Assembly (NCBI GenBank): GCA_947497295.1
Contig: CANMFU010000010.1
Location: 1 to 64,000, forward strand
Direction of reading: 5' to 3'
Source: an uncultured Roseovarius sp.
GTDB lineage: Bacteria; Pseudomonadota; Alphaproteobacteria; Rhodobacterales; Rhodobacteraceae
DNA length: 64,000 nucleotides
The first letter of the stretch is position 1. The number at the start of each line of letters is the position of its first letter. Positions 1-8,233 of this stretch are shown piece after piece. Both the position numbers and the translations under genes were made by a program. A model generated the notes under the pieces. That model was not told where the DNA came from. It was given only the letters and a program-made list of their open reading frames with translations, and ran no database searches.

Positions 1-81
1 CAAACTCCTGCAAACTCAACTGCAGGACGGCATCCCTCAAACGTAAAAAAGCCGAAACCACGGGCCTGACGCACCGCTTAC
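1..81 (-). mobile_element. End of a second IS66-like element
   Basis: Read on the minus strand from position 81 leftwards, the sequence begins GTAAGCGGTGCGTCAGG, which resembles the GTAAGCG terminus of IS66-family elements. It falls exactly where the IS66 transposase to its right stops matching its family. The simplest reading is that a second IS66-like element lies to the left, mostly outside the window, and inserted into the tnpC gene at 82. IS66 elements usually duplicate 8 bp, so bases 82-89 should recur at the far end. The assignment rests on a short terminal match only. Confidence 0.5.
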
Positions 82-1424
82 GGTCTGTGACCCGACAAAC
101 AGGTAGTTTTTCCGCCCGATTGCGATAGACCGCATCGCGCGTTCTGCGGTGTTGTTGTCGAGTTCCAGAATGCCGTGGTCAAGGTATGTGCTAAGCTGCG
201 TCATGCGGGTCAGGGCATAGCGGATTGCGCCTGCCAGAGGCGATTTACCAGAGATACTGGGCAGTTGGATGTGCAGCCAGGCTTCGAGATCATCGAAGAT
301 TGACTTTGCCTTTTCCTGTCGGAGTGCAGCGCGTCTTTTTGGCGGCGATCCACGCGCCTCTTTCTCGACCGCATAAAGCTGCGCGATGCGCTTGATGGCC
401 TCGTCTGCGATGGTCGAACCTTGGGCGCGGTGGATGTCGACGAACTTGCGCCGGATATGAGCCATGCAGGCCACCTCGCGGATATAACCGGAACGATACA
501 GGTCTTCGAAGCCAGCATAACCGTCCGCATGCATCCAGCCATGGTATTTGGCCAAATAATCCTTCGGATGCTGTCCTTTGCGATCCGGCGAGAACTGATG
601 CCAACTGGCGGGCGGGACATCACTGCCCCAAGGTCGTTCGTCGCGCCCGTAGGCCCAAAGGCGTGCTGTCGCTGTCTTGCCGGTCCCTGGGGCCAGCATC
701 TTGACTGGTGTGTCGTCGGCAAAGATGGCTTGCCCGGCCAGAACATGCCGCCCAATGGCATCCGCCAGTGGTTCCAACAACGCCGTGGATTTGCCAACCC
801 AGTCGGCCAGCGTTGAACGGTCGATGTCGATCCTATCACGTTCAAAGATGCCGCTTTGACGGTACAGCGGCAGGTGGTCGGCGTATTTGTTGACCAATAC
901 ATGGGCAAGAAGGCCTGGACCGAGGCGGCCGCGTTCAATCGGGCGCGACGGCAATGCGGCTTGTGTGAAGGCCTCGCAACCCGAACACGCAAAGCGTGGC
1001 CGCACGAAGTGGTCCACGATGAAGCGGCCAGGCACATATTCCAGCTCTTCAGTCACATCCTCGTCCTGACGGCGCAGGCCACCACCGCATTGGGGGCAAT
1101 CGTCGTCGCCAGTGGTCAACTCAACTTCCATGTGCGGGGCGTGATCTGGGATCGGGCGGCGCTTGGGTTTGTCTTTTGGTTCTTCGTCGCAAAGACGCAG
1201 CTCCGTTGTCATTTTGCAACTGCGATCTCGCTCGTTTCCAAGGCGAGTTGAAGCTGTTCGATGCTCTCAGATGATGAGCCGAACCGGTGATTACGATGAC
1301 CCGCCAACTGATGCCGCAGCTTTTCGATCAGAACTGCCTGCGACTTCACCTCTGCCAGCAAAAGAGCCGTGAACTGCCTCAGTTCATCGGGATCTTTCGG
1401 CAGAGATTTGTTGACGTCGAGCAT
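82..1424 (-). pseudogene. tnpC: IS66 transposase TnpC, frameshifted and C-terminally cut
   Basis: This is the DDE transposase of an IS66-family element. The N-terminal coiled part (about 70 residues from an ATG at 1424, with RFGSSSE) reads into a stop at 1209. The remaining 390 codons continue in another frame from an overlapping ATG at 1212. The zinc-ribbon (CPQCGG and CSGC), the ADDTPVK and HADGYAG aspartate regions and the LDNNTAERA glutamate region are all present. The two halves meet at GCAAAATGAC, where one base more would join them, so a slip in the A run is likely. The normal C-terminus after LFVGSQT is replaced by 14 unrelated codons because another element end begins at 81. The copy is therefore doubly damaged. 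Confidence 0.85.
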
Positions 1425-1473
1425 GGCCAAACCATAGCAAAACAACAGCGCGACGGGAATCCCATACGGGCGT

Positions 1474-1680
1474 TTATCCTGCCTTGAGCGGTGTCCAGCT
1501 GCGCTGTGGTACACGCCAATCGATCCCTTCCAGTAGCATCGCCAACTGGGCAGCGGTCAGGGCGATCTTGCCCTCCTTCGCCGATGGCCACACGAACCGA
1601 CCCTTCTCAAGCCGCTTGCTGAACAGGCAAGCACCTTGGCCATCCCACCAGATGATCTTGATCAGATCGCCACACCGCCC
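1474..1680 (-). pseudogene. tnpB: IS66 accessory protein TnpB, N-terminus missing
   Basis: The C-terminal two thirds of an IS66 TnpB (Orf2) protein is readable, including GDLIKIIWWDGQG, CLFSKRLEKGRFVWP and AMLLEGIDWR. It lies just upstream of tnpC on the same strand, as expected in IS66. The family's N-terminal 30 or so residues are absent. The reading frame instead runs into a serine recombinase fragment at about 1675-1685. TnpA and the outer end of the element are also gone, so the left part of the IS was lost in a deletion or recombination at this junction. Confidence 0.8.
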
Positions 1681-2174
1681 ATCCACATGCCCTTCATACG
1701 GCTGGCGCGGACCTTGTCGCGGATGTGCTCGGCCGTGACCTCGCGCTCGAACTGAGCGAAGCTGAGCAGGATGTTCAGCGTCAGTCGACCCATGGACGTT
1801 GTGGTATTAAAGGACTAGGTGACGGAAACGACGGTGACGCCGTTCCGGTCAAATACCTCAACCAGCTTGGAAAAATCCATCAGCGACCGTGACAGACGGT
1901 CGATCTTGTAGACCACGACCACGTCGACCAAGCCGTCCTCGACATCGGCAAGCAGCGTTTTCAGGCCGGGGCGCTCCAGCGTGCCGCCGGAAATCCCGCC
2001 ATCGTCGTACTGATCCCGGACCAGCACCCAGCCCTCCGACCGCTGGCTTGCGATGTACGCCTCGCAGGCCTCGCGCTGGGCGTGGAGGCTGTTGAACTCC
2101 TGCTCGAGGCCTTCTTCGGAGGATTTCCGGGTTTAGAAGGCGCAGCGCAGCTTCCTGACAATCGGCTTGGTCAT
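1672..2174 (-). pseudogene. Serine recombinase, N-terminal part, two nonsense codons
   Basis: Catalytic-domain remnant of a large serine recombinase of the type carrying YTRKSSEEG. From an ATG at 2174 the reading is broken by TAA at 2133-2135, exactly where the family has the tyrosine before TRKSSE. It then runs well through EQEFNSLHAQREACEAY, GWVLVRDQYDDGGISGG and VYKIDRLSRS, and hits TAG at 1815-1817 in place of the glutamine of VTQSFNT. It continues through NTTTSMGRLTLN and FAQFEREVTAE and ends at MWMGG, where IS66 tnpB sequence starts. The start codon overlaps the stop of the DUF2924 remnant, the usual arrangement of this pair. Confidence 0.85.
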
Positions 2175-2293
2175 GTCCGCCCCCTGTGGTTCTTGAGCCC
2201 GAAAAAGACCCAGCCGTTCCAGCGTGTGCCGGTGATGGCGCGCGCGATGGCGGACAGTGACTTGTAGGGCCGCCCCTTCCCTCGGGGACGTCA
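2172..2293 (-). pseudogene. DUF2924 protein, C-terminal fragment
   Basis: About 38 codons, with [16 protein letters not shown] and NGWVFFGLK, match the C-terminus of the small DUF2924 proteins that commonly precede this type of serine recombinase. The stop TGA overlaps the recombinase ATG (ATGA). An in-frame stop lies immediately upstream of the conserved part, and the sequence beyond belongs to an McrB-like fragment, so only the tail of the gene survives. Confidence 0.65.
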
Positions 2294-2664
2294 TCATTGA
2301 TAAGCGGATGGGTTACGTCCAGAGACTCCCCCGACCAGGACCAGATTTCCAGTACATTTTCCCGCTTCTTGGCGGTGCCCACGTTTGAAGGAAAGATGAG
2401 CAACAGCCACAGGCTCTCGGCCATCAGCTGCCGACAATTAGCAGAGCCTTCTGAAAGCTGCACCTTCAGTTTCGAGAGAAAGTCACCTTCACCGGCGTCA
2501 ACGTTCTTGACGAAGCGCTGGTCAAGTTCATTAAAATGCGCGTTCGTCCAAAGGTTCCTGCCTTCAGAAAAGATCGAATGCTCGGCGGTCAGAGATCATT
2601 CTCGCCACTGCCCCGCAGCGTCGTAAATTGGTTTGACATGGTGGTTGGGATTATACTTTGACAC
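2290..2664 (-). pseudogene. McrB-like protein, N-terminal fragment
   Basis: From a GTG at 2664 the frame reads VSKYNPNHHVKPIYDAAGQW, then RE and a TGA at 2596-2598. It continues with LWTNAHFNELDQRFV, DAGEGDFLSKL and FPSNVGTAKKRENV to about 2290. This pattern is the N-terminal region of AAA-family ATPases of the McrB type (methyl-dependent restriction). The AAA+ domain that should follow is missing, because DUF2924 sequence takes over at 2290. One nonsense codon and the truncation make it dead. It directly follows, and slightly overlaps, the end of the Hsp70-like gene. The family call rests on remembered sequence pattern. Confidence 0.6.
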
Positions 2665-2687
2665 GAAGAAACGCTTTCTCGGTTGCT

Positions 2688-4091
2688 CTACCGGGTGCTG
2701 TGGATGCCAGATGTCTGGCCCGGATACCTTGGCGGCTCAAACCCACGGTAGTTCCGGCTTTGCCTGCATGCGTTGACAGGGCCGTCGGCCATTATCTGTG
2801 AAATCCCTCTCTTGCACTGAGAGCAGGGTACGTAAAAGTTGCGCTCCTCAAGCTGACGGGGAGTGGCAGCATTGCTTCTGGTGTCAAAGTAACTCGGCCG
2901 CCACTGCCCGATGCGGTCGCCGGGGACGAATTTCCAGGGGTCGCCATGGGCCTGAGTGCCTTCGTCGAACCTTGCGACATTGCTCCTCTGATATAGGTTG
3001 GTATGAGCCAAGGTCCTAACTTGACCAAGTGGGCCTGACGCACTTCCAGAGCAAAACTCATCATCATCTCGATCCGGGGAGGCCGCTTCGGCCAGCGATA
3101 GACCAAACTCAAGATCATGGAATTCCTCCGAAGACTCGGCGTCACGCCCGGTCGATTTCAGGCTCACTCGCGCGACATGATCATGGTCGATCTGCAGGTT
3201 GCATTCGATCCGCTCAATCAATGGCTGTGCTTTAGGGTCAACGTCGACCTTCACGACGCACAGCGAACGACGTGGATCATTTGGCGAGGTCTTGCCGAGC
3301 TTCACCGGCTTCGCGATCTCCACCACTGCGACGCCCTCCCGCGGGTCGACACAGAACAGGCGCGTGCTGGCAACATTCTGCGTTTCGTTCTCGATCGGAA
3401 GGGTCCATCCAGCGTCGACGAGAGAGTGGTAGGTGCCCCGGCCGGACGAATCCGCGACGAGTATTTCGATCGGTTTCGACAGCTTGAGCCTAAGCCCATC
3501 ATTCGCGATCCACGCGGCACCTTCGGCGATGATGCGATCGCCGTAGTCGAACCGCGGAACCCTGCCTACGAATCTTTCCGTCAGGTCGTCCCGAATTGCG
3601 GGCATATTCACCATACCGCCAGTAGCGAGGCAAAGTTCGATATCCTGGTAAGTCAGTTGCGCCTGCTCGAGAATTTCATCGATCCGAGCCAGCCCCCGTG
3701 CGACAATGCCAGAACTGAGATCATTGAGTTCGTCACGAGTTACCGATGCAAGTAGGTTCTTTCCGGCTCCTTCCACCTTCAAGTAATTCCGGACGATGAC
3801 GTCTTCGGTGTCGACCTTCGGGTCGGACAAATGAATTTTCAGGATTTCGCACTGGTGCAGCAGCTTAGCCGCCATGCCTGGTTGCTCGAGAACTGTAATG
3901 TCGTCGAGGCCGTGTGCAGCAGCATGCTTTTCACGCAGATGGTTTCTGAGCCGTTCGTCAAACTTGTCGCCACCGACTTCGTTGTCGCCAGAAGTTCTGA
4001 CCTGCATGATCGCGCTACCGGCGATGCGGCAGAGCGTCAGGTCTAGCGTGCCACCACCCCAATCGAAGACTAGGATGGACCTTCCCTCTAG
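2688..4091 (-). pseudogene. Hsp70-like protein lacking its N-terminal half
   Basis: The recognisable part begins at about 4091 with LEGRSILVFDWGGGTLDLTL, the phosphate-2 loop of the Hsp70/actin ATPase fold. It goes on through GDNEVGGDKFDERL, then LATGGMVNMPAIRDDLTERF and a long C-terminal region ending in a PCSQCKRG cysteine pair. Hsp70 proteins have roughly 170 further residues before this point, carrying the first nucleotide-binding motif, and those are absent. The open frame continues to 4253 but that stretch has no family resemblance. The cut lies next to the inverted repeat at 4106-4144 and the end of the recombinase-ParB-RepB cassette, so insertion of the cassette probably removed the front of this gene. 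Its native role is unknown. Confidence 0.75.
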
Positions 4092-4105
4092 CGGGGGCGC
4101 GTTAA

Positions 4106-4144
4106 GCAGGCGTGCCGATCCGCGCCAACCCTCGGCACGCCTGC
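4106..4144. repeat. Inverted repeat with 13-bp arms at cassette edge
   Basis: Perfect arms GCAGGCGTGCCGA (4106-4118) and TCGGCACGCCTGC (4132-4144) flank a 13-base spacer. The repeat lies 15 bases from the last recognisable Hsp70 codon and about 180 bases beyond the stop of the RepB-like gene. It could be the recombined attachment site of the cassette, a ParB/RepB binding site, or a transcription terminator. There is no T run. The position favours a site used by the cassette. Confidence 0.6.
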
Positions 4145-4320
4145 AAATATCGCAACCACATGTGCGGTCGCGCAGTCGGCGAAACCTCGGCTCACCTGGT
4201 GGGCTCCGTGCGGGTTCGCCGCCATGCCCACCGCCGCGCTCGATCCGCCCCACAGTGCGGCGTCTCCTGCGGTCCCCGCGCTTTTCGGGTCCGGGGCCCC
4301 ATCAGTTTTGGCAGCTTTGG

Positions 4321-5238
4321 CTATTCCAACTCGGTTGGTGGAGCGGAGATCATCTCGGTGATCGCTTGAAATTCTGTCAGAAACTCCGGTCGATGCTGCA
4401 TCAGGTACCGGACGATCCTGGCGTTCCCGAGCAGCTTTCCCAGATATCCCTTGATGACGGTCAACTGCAGGTGGTCCTGGCCGTAGGAGTCCTGAATTGA
4501 GGTGATGCCTTCCTGCAGCCGGGCCAGTTCGCGCTCCATGCGGGCCATGGCCTCCGGGGTGATACCCCTCATCTTCTTGGGTTTCTTGGTGTCAACCAGC
4601 TGCGCCTGGGGCGTTCCCGCCAAAATCGCCGAGATGTACGCTGGAGAATAATTGTTCGCGTTCATCATCAGTTCGGCCGCCTCAATCTGGCGCATGGCTT
4701 TCATCTTGCGCAGGATTTCGAACACGGCGGTCGCGCAGTGCTTGTCCTTCAGAATACCGACGGCCTCTTCACAGATCCCGTCGAGCAGATTGGCCTTTCG
4801 CACAATGCTGCGCGAATTGAGGTCCAGAGCCAGAGCGATCTTTTCCTCGGACACACCGCGCTCGATCGCCTTGCGGATCATCTTGTGCTCCTGGATGGGC
4901 GCAAGGCGGCTGATCCGCTTGTTGTAGGTGAAGGCCTCGTCGTCAGTGGAGATCAAACATTCGACCCATTCGATGCCGATATCCTTCAGCACCTCGATCC
5001 GGATATGCCCGTCCAGCAGCATGTAGGTGTCCTCCTCACCCGGGGATCGCGTAACCACCGGCGGCTCGACCAGGCCAACCTCTTTTATCGATGCGGTAAT
5101 CTGGCGGTACTTGCGACTGGATTTGACCGATGCGCTGAGGGCGCGCACGGGCAGGACAGTCTCAAGTGGTACGGTGACGCAATCGCTTTCAAAGCCGAGC
5201 GTAACCGTGTCTGGGGTTTTGCGCTTGCCCCGGCTCAT
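4321..5238 (-). CDS. RepB-like (ParB superfamily) protein of recombinase cassette
   Basis: This 305-residue protein resembles the plasmid partition RepB family. A ParB-type N-terminal domain (about residues 20-120) carries LLDGHIRIEVLKDIG in place of the usual box II and YNKRISRLAPIQEHKMI as the following conserved helix. A helix-turn-helix stretch follows (EKIALALDLNSRSIVRKANL, about 130-150), then a RepB-type helical C-terminus. Its ATG overlaps the stop of the preceding ParB-like gene by four bases, so translation is probably coupled. No ParA and no RepC are nearby, which argues against ordinary plasmid segregation. I infer that it assists the recombinase or marks DNA for it, but nothing in the sequence proves this. 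Confidence 0.85.
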   Translation of the reverse strand: MSRGKRKTPDTVTLGFESDCVTVPLETVLPVRALSASVKSSRKYRQITASIKEVGLVEPPVVTRSPGEEDTYMLLDGHIRIEVLKDIGIEWVECLISTDDEAFTYNKRISRLAPIQEHKMIRKAIERGVSEEKIALALDLNSRSIVRKANLLDGICEEAVGILKDKHCATAVFEILRKMKAMRQIEAAELMMNANNYSPAYISAILAGTPQAQLVDTKKPKKMRGITPEAMARMERELARLQEGITSIQDSYGQDHLQLTVIKGYLGKLLGNARIVRYLMQHRPEFLTEFQAITEMISAPPTELE

Positions 5239-6146
5239 TCTGCCGCTCCTGCATCCAGTGATTGCCCGAGATAGGTGGGCAAAGTATCCAGCCCCTCCGC
5301 GCGCAAGAGCGTCAGGAAGTGGTCATCGCCCTGCAGTGCGCGGAACGCCTCAACGACAAACATCAGGCGGCCCTGCGTCAGCTCGGCCTTCTTGATCAGT
5401 ATCTTCTGCCGCTCCGCTTCGTGTTGATAGGCTCGCACAAGCGCATCGCTGGTCAGGGGCCGCTTGGCGCCGTCGCTTCTGCCATAGCGGTTGCGGTGAA
5501 GTTGCGGACCCTGTGCATCGCGTTGCTGGATGAGACGGCGCACGGCGGCCAGTTTCTTGCCGCGCAGCTTTTTCTGGGTGTAGGCGTCCATCAGAGCGCG
5601 CTGGCCGCCCTCGGCATCTGTCTTTGAAATGTCGATGGCGAGGTTCAGCGGCAGAAGGCCGGTTTCGACGGCCGAGACCAGCCGTTCTTCCCCGCGCTCC
5701 AGAAGCCCCGCGATCATGCCGACATAGTCTGGCGTCACCCCGATCTTGTTTGCGATCTGGCGATCATTGTAGCCGCGTTTGCGCAGGTTGCCGATTTCGC
5801 GCATGAGGTCGATCGGGTTGTGCTGGCGGCGCGCGCAGTTCTCCACGAGGCTCATGACCAGGCAGTCGCTTTCGTCGGCGTCGATGATGATGGCCGGTAT
5901 GGCATCCTGTTGAAGCTCCATGAACGCTTCGAGCCGCCCTTGGCCGCAGACGAGGTCATATTCAACAGGGTCAGTTCCGGCGCGCTGCGCCACGGTGATT
6001 GGTCGCTTCAGACCGATCTTTGCGATGTTCTCGACCATTTCCTCAAAGGTGCGCCGGTTGCGCACGCGGGGATTGAGGATGCGAATTCGGTCGGTGGAGA
6101 TGAGAGTGACCTGTTTCTGGGCAATGTCCTGGGCGTCGTCTGGCAT
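5235..6146 (-). CDS. ParB-like DNA-binding protein of recombinase cassette
   Basis: This 303-residue protein has a ParB/Srx-fold N-terminal domain: RIRILNPRVRNRRTFEEMV, then YDLVCGQGRLEAFMEL (box II, normally GERR) and SLVENCARRQHNPIDLMREI. A ParB-type HTH follows (YNDRQIANKIGVTPDYV). The box II arginine pair is reduced to G-Q-G-R, which may affect CTP binding. The C-terminal third is charged and helical. I chose the ATG at 6146 rather than the longer frame to 6407 because it overlaps the recombinase stop (TGATG) and the ParB fold starts directly after it. The gene is the middle member of a three-gene coupled set. Confidence 0.88.
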   Translation of the reverse strand: MPDDAQDIAQKQVTLISTDRIRILNPRVRNRRTFEEMVENIAKIGLKRPITVAQRAGTDPVEYDLVCGQGRLEAFMELQQDAIPAIIIDADESDCLVMSLVENCARRQHNPIDLMREIGNLRKRGYNDRQIANKIGVTPDYVGMIAGLLERGEERLVSAVETGLLPLNLAIDISKTDAEGGQRALMDAYTQKKLRGKKLAAVRRLIQQRDAQGPQLHRNRYGRSDGAKRPLTSDALVRAYQHEAERQKILIKKAELTQGRLMFVVEAFRALQGDDHFLTLLRAEGLDTLPTYLGQSLDAGAAE

Positions 6147-7720
6147 CAGGCGGCCTCCGTGATCCGGGCCCGGCCACCGAGCGCATAAAAATAGTCGAGC
6201 GTGTCGAAGCGATAGGCGTCCAGCGACAGCCCGTTCTGCTCGGCCAGCCTCAGCCTGGCCATCGTCATGTCGATGCTCGGCAGCAGGTAATAGTCGCGCG
6301 GCGCTTCGTTCAGTTCGTCCATGCGCACGGCAATTGTGATGTCGGGCACCAAGCCAGTATCGAGACGGATGCGCCATCGCCGGGAACCGCCCTGCGTCTC
6401 GAAACATCGGGCCAACACCACCGACGCCGTGAACTCGTCGTTGATGCGGATCAGGTCGGTGCCGGGGTCCTGAACCGCCTGGCCTCCACGTTCCGCGACA
6501 CCGTCGAGGATCTGCGCCACAATGCCGGGATGAGCCTGCCGCAAGGCTCGGTTGATCTCGACGTAGCGATAGTCGCGCTCCGGCTCGTAGCCGATCATCT
6601 GGTAGGCGCGCAGCAGACTGCCGAAGCGGCTCCGAAAGGCGCTGGAGGACGGCAGGTTGTCCTGTTCATCGATGATCAGTCCGGACAAGACACCTTTCTG
6701 TTTCAGCACGGCGCGCAGGGCTTCGAGCAGTTCCGCGTCCGTGAAATGTTGGCTGCGCGCGTCGACGATTTCGCGCGCGCGCAGAAACAGGGCCTCGTCC
6801 ACGATGGCGGGGTAGGCACCCTCGGCCCGGATCCACATCTCGCGTGGGTTCACGACCCGGCGCTGCTTCAGCTTGAAGGACACCTTGTTGTAGACGTTGT
6901 TGCCGATGTATTTTTCGTTGGTCAGGACCTGGTGAACGGATGCCCGGGACCACGGCCGCTCAAGATCCGTCAGATGCCCCTCGGCATTCAGGGTTTCCGC
7001 AATCTCACGCTCCGAACGGCCATCCTCGACGAACATCCGATACATGCGGCGCACGACGTCTTGTTCCTGCTCAGGGCCTGGAACGAGGACAACACGGTCG
7101 GTCTGAAAACTCTTCTGTTGGCCGCGGGACAAGGCACCCTTCGGGTTGCCATGTTCGTCGATCAGTACCCGGCGCAACCCATATCCGGCCGCACCGCCTT
7201 GGCGATATCCAAGCTCCACCAAACGGCATTGTCCCGCGAAGACCCTTACCGAAAGCTCACGGCTGTATTCGCCCGCCATCACCCGCTTGACGGTTTTCAG
7301 AAGGTTGGAGCCGATGCTGCCGTCGTTTTCGAACTGCTCGCCGCAATAATGGACCCGGATCCCGGCGCGAGAGCAGACATGCTCGTGGTAGGCCCCTTCA
7401 TCAGCATCCTGAAACCGGCCCCAGCGGCTGACGTCATAGACCAGAATGGCCTTGAAATCTGCCTGACCGGTTCGGACCTCGGCCATCAGGTTCTGCAGCG
7501 CCTCGCGGCCGTCCAACCGCAACCCGGACCGACCGGAGTCCTCGAACACGCGCAGGATCTGCAAGCCCCGGGCGGTGGCGTAATTCCGAATGATGTCGAG
7601 CTGGTTCTCGGTGGAGTACTTCTGATGATCGGTCGACATCCGCACATAAGCGACGGCAGGGATATCCGTTTCAGGCGGCTCGTCGCTCTTGTCGGAATGG
7701 GCCACCCATCGACCAGTCAC
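6146..7720 (-). CDS. Large serine recombinase without zinc ribbon
   Basis: This 524-residue recombinase begins with a GTG preceded by GGAG. The catalytic domain shows YVRMSTDHQ with Ser29 as nucleophile, ENQLDIIRNYA and YDVSRWGRF. The recombinase domain includes EREIAETLNAEGHL, WSRASVHQVLTNEKYIGN and YPAIVDEALFLRAR. Canonical large serine integrases then carry a four-cysteine zinc ribbon and coiled coil. Here that is replaced by a cysteine-poor region with PSSSAFRSRFGSLLRAYQ and MIGYEPERDY, like helix-turn-helix repeats seen in homing-type proteins, and a further 130 residues that I do not recognise. It is the first gene of an operon with ParB-like and RepB-like proteins. It presumably integrates or excises the element. 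The gene appears intact, unlike the two recombinase remnants on either side. Confidence 0.9.
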   Translation of the reverse strand: MTGRWVAHSDKSDEPPETDIPAVAYVRMSTDHQKYSTENQLDIIRNYATARGLQILRVFEDSGRSGLRLDGREALQNLMAEVRTGQADFKAILVYDVSRWGRFQDADEGAYHEHVCSRAGIRVHYCGEQFENDGSIGSNLLKTVKRVMAGEYSRELSVRVFAGQCRLVELGYRQGGAAGYGLRRVLIDEHGNPKGALSRGQQKSFQTDRVVLVPGPEQEQDVVRRMYRMFVEDGRSEREIAETLNAEGHLTDLERPWSRASVHQVLTNEKYIGNNVYNKVSFKLKQRRVVNPREMWIRAEGAYPAIVDEALFLRAREIVDARSQHFTDAELLEALRAVLKQKGVLSGLIIDEQDNLPSSSAFRSRFGSLLRAYQMIGYEPERDYRYVEINRALRQAHPGIVAQILDGVAERGGQAVQDPGTDLIRINDEFTASVVLARCFETQGGSRRWRIRLDTGLVPDITIAVRMDELNEAPRDYYLLPSIDMTMARLRLAEQNGLSLDAYRFDTLDYFYALGGRARITEAA

Positions 7721-7814
7721 ATGCGTATCTCCTCATAATTCCAGGCGAATCCATCGCTCCCGTCGGAATCAACGGTTGAATTCTTCTCACTCATGTAAAG
7801 CGAAGGAGTGTGGA
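7721..7814. promoter_or_regulatory. Divergent promoter region of the cassette
   Basis: These 94 bases separate the start codons of the recombinase (minus) and the small HTH gene (plus). A ribosome-binding GGAG lies on the recombinase side and GAAGGAG before 7815. The stretch is AT-richer than its surroundings. It is the only place for both promoters and for binding by the HTH protein. I see no clear long dyad. Confidence 0.5.
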
Positions 7815-8213
7815 ATGTCGTTTCCGAAAAAGGGCAAGTTCTTTCCAAAAGAAAACGGATATAATGGAAAAGGCGGTCATCAGACGAATGGATGCTTTGT
7901 CGAAGAAATCGCATCGGCATTAAGGCGGTCGCTGGGCGACAGTCGGGCGGGTGTCAAAACCGTGGCGGCCTGGACCGGTGCCAACGAGAAAACGGTGAAG
8001 AACTGGTTCTCGGGCACCTACGGTCCGAGTGGCGCGCACCTTATTGCGCTGTCGCGGCACTCTGATGAGGTGCTGGGTACGTTCCTGGCGATGGCTGGGC
8101 GCGAGGATCTGATGGTGGCCATCAAGCTCGCGGCTGCCGAAGACGCGATTTCGGATCTGCTTGATGCCGTGCGTCAGCTTGGTGGTGACGACCCAGGCGG
8201 CAAGGTCAGCTGA
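7815..8213 (+). CDS. Small HTH regulator of the cassette
   Basis: This 132-residue protein is transcribed away from the recombinase. After a lysine- and glycine-rich N-terminus (MSFPKKGKFFPKENG) it has a helix-turn-helix region, AAWTGANEKTVKNWFSG followed by YGPSGAHLIALSRHSDEVL, of the kind found in phage and plasmid repressors. A helical tail follows. I chose the ATG at 7815 because GAAGGAG lies eight bases upstream and the longer frame from 7689 overlaps the recombinase promoter without a ribosome site. The divergent layout suggests that it controls the recombinase operon. This is inference from position. Confidence 0.8.
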   Translation: MSFPKKGKFFPKENGYNGKGGHQTNGCFVEEIASALRRSLGDSRAGVKTVAAWTGANEKTVKNWFSGTYGPSGAHLIALSRHSDEVLGTFLAMAGREDLMVAIKLAAAEDAISDLLDAVRQLGGDDPGGKVS

Positions 8214-8233
8214 TCAGCCGAGCGAACTGAAAG

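Noticed and set aside
1207..1216. Programmed frameshift at the A4 run in IS66 tnpC
   Set aside because: TnpC of IS66 is normally one continuous frame and this copy is otherwise truncated, so a simple mutation is the better explanation.
4321..6146. Plasmid replication/partition locus (repABC type)
   Set aside because: No ParA/RepA ATPase, no RepC and no origin-like repeats are found. The genes are coupled to a recombinase instead.
6530..7738. 402-codon plus-strand frame opposite the serine recombinase
   Set aside because: The minus strand carries the catalytic motifs. The plus frame has none and extends into the promoter of the HTH gene.
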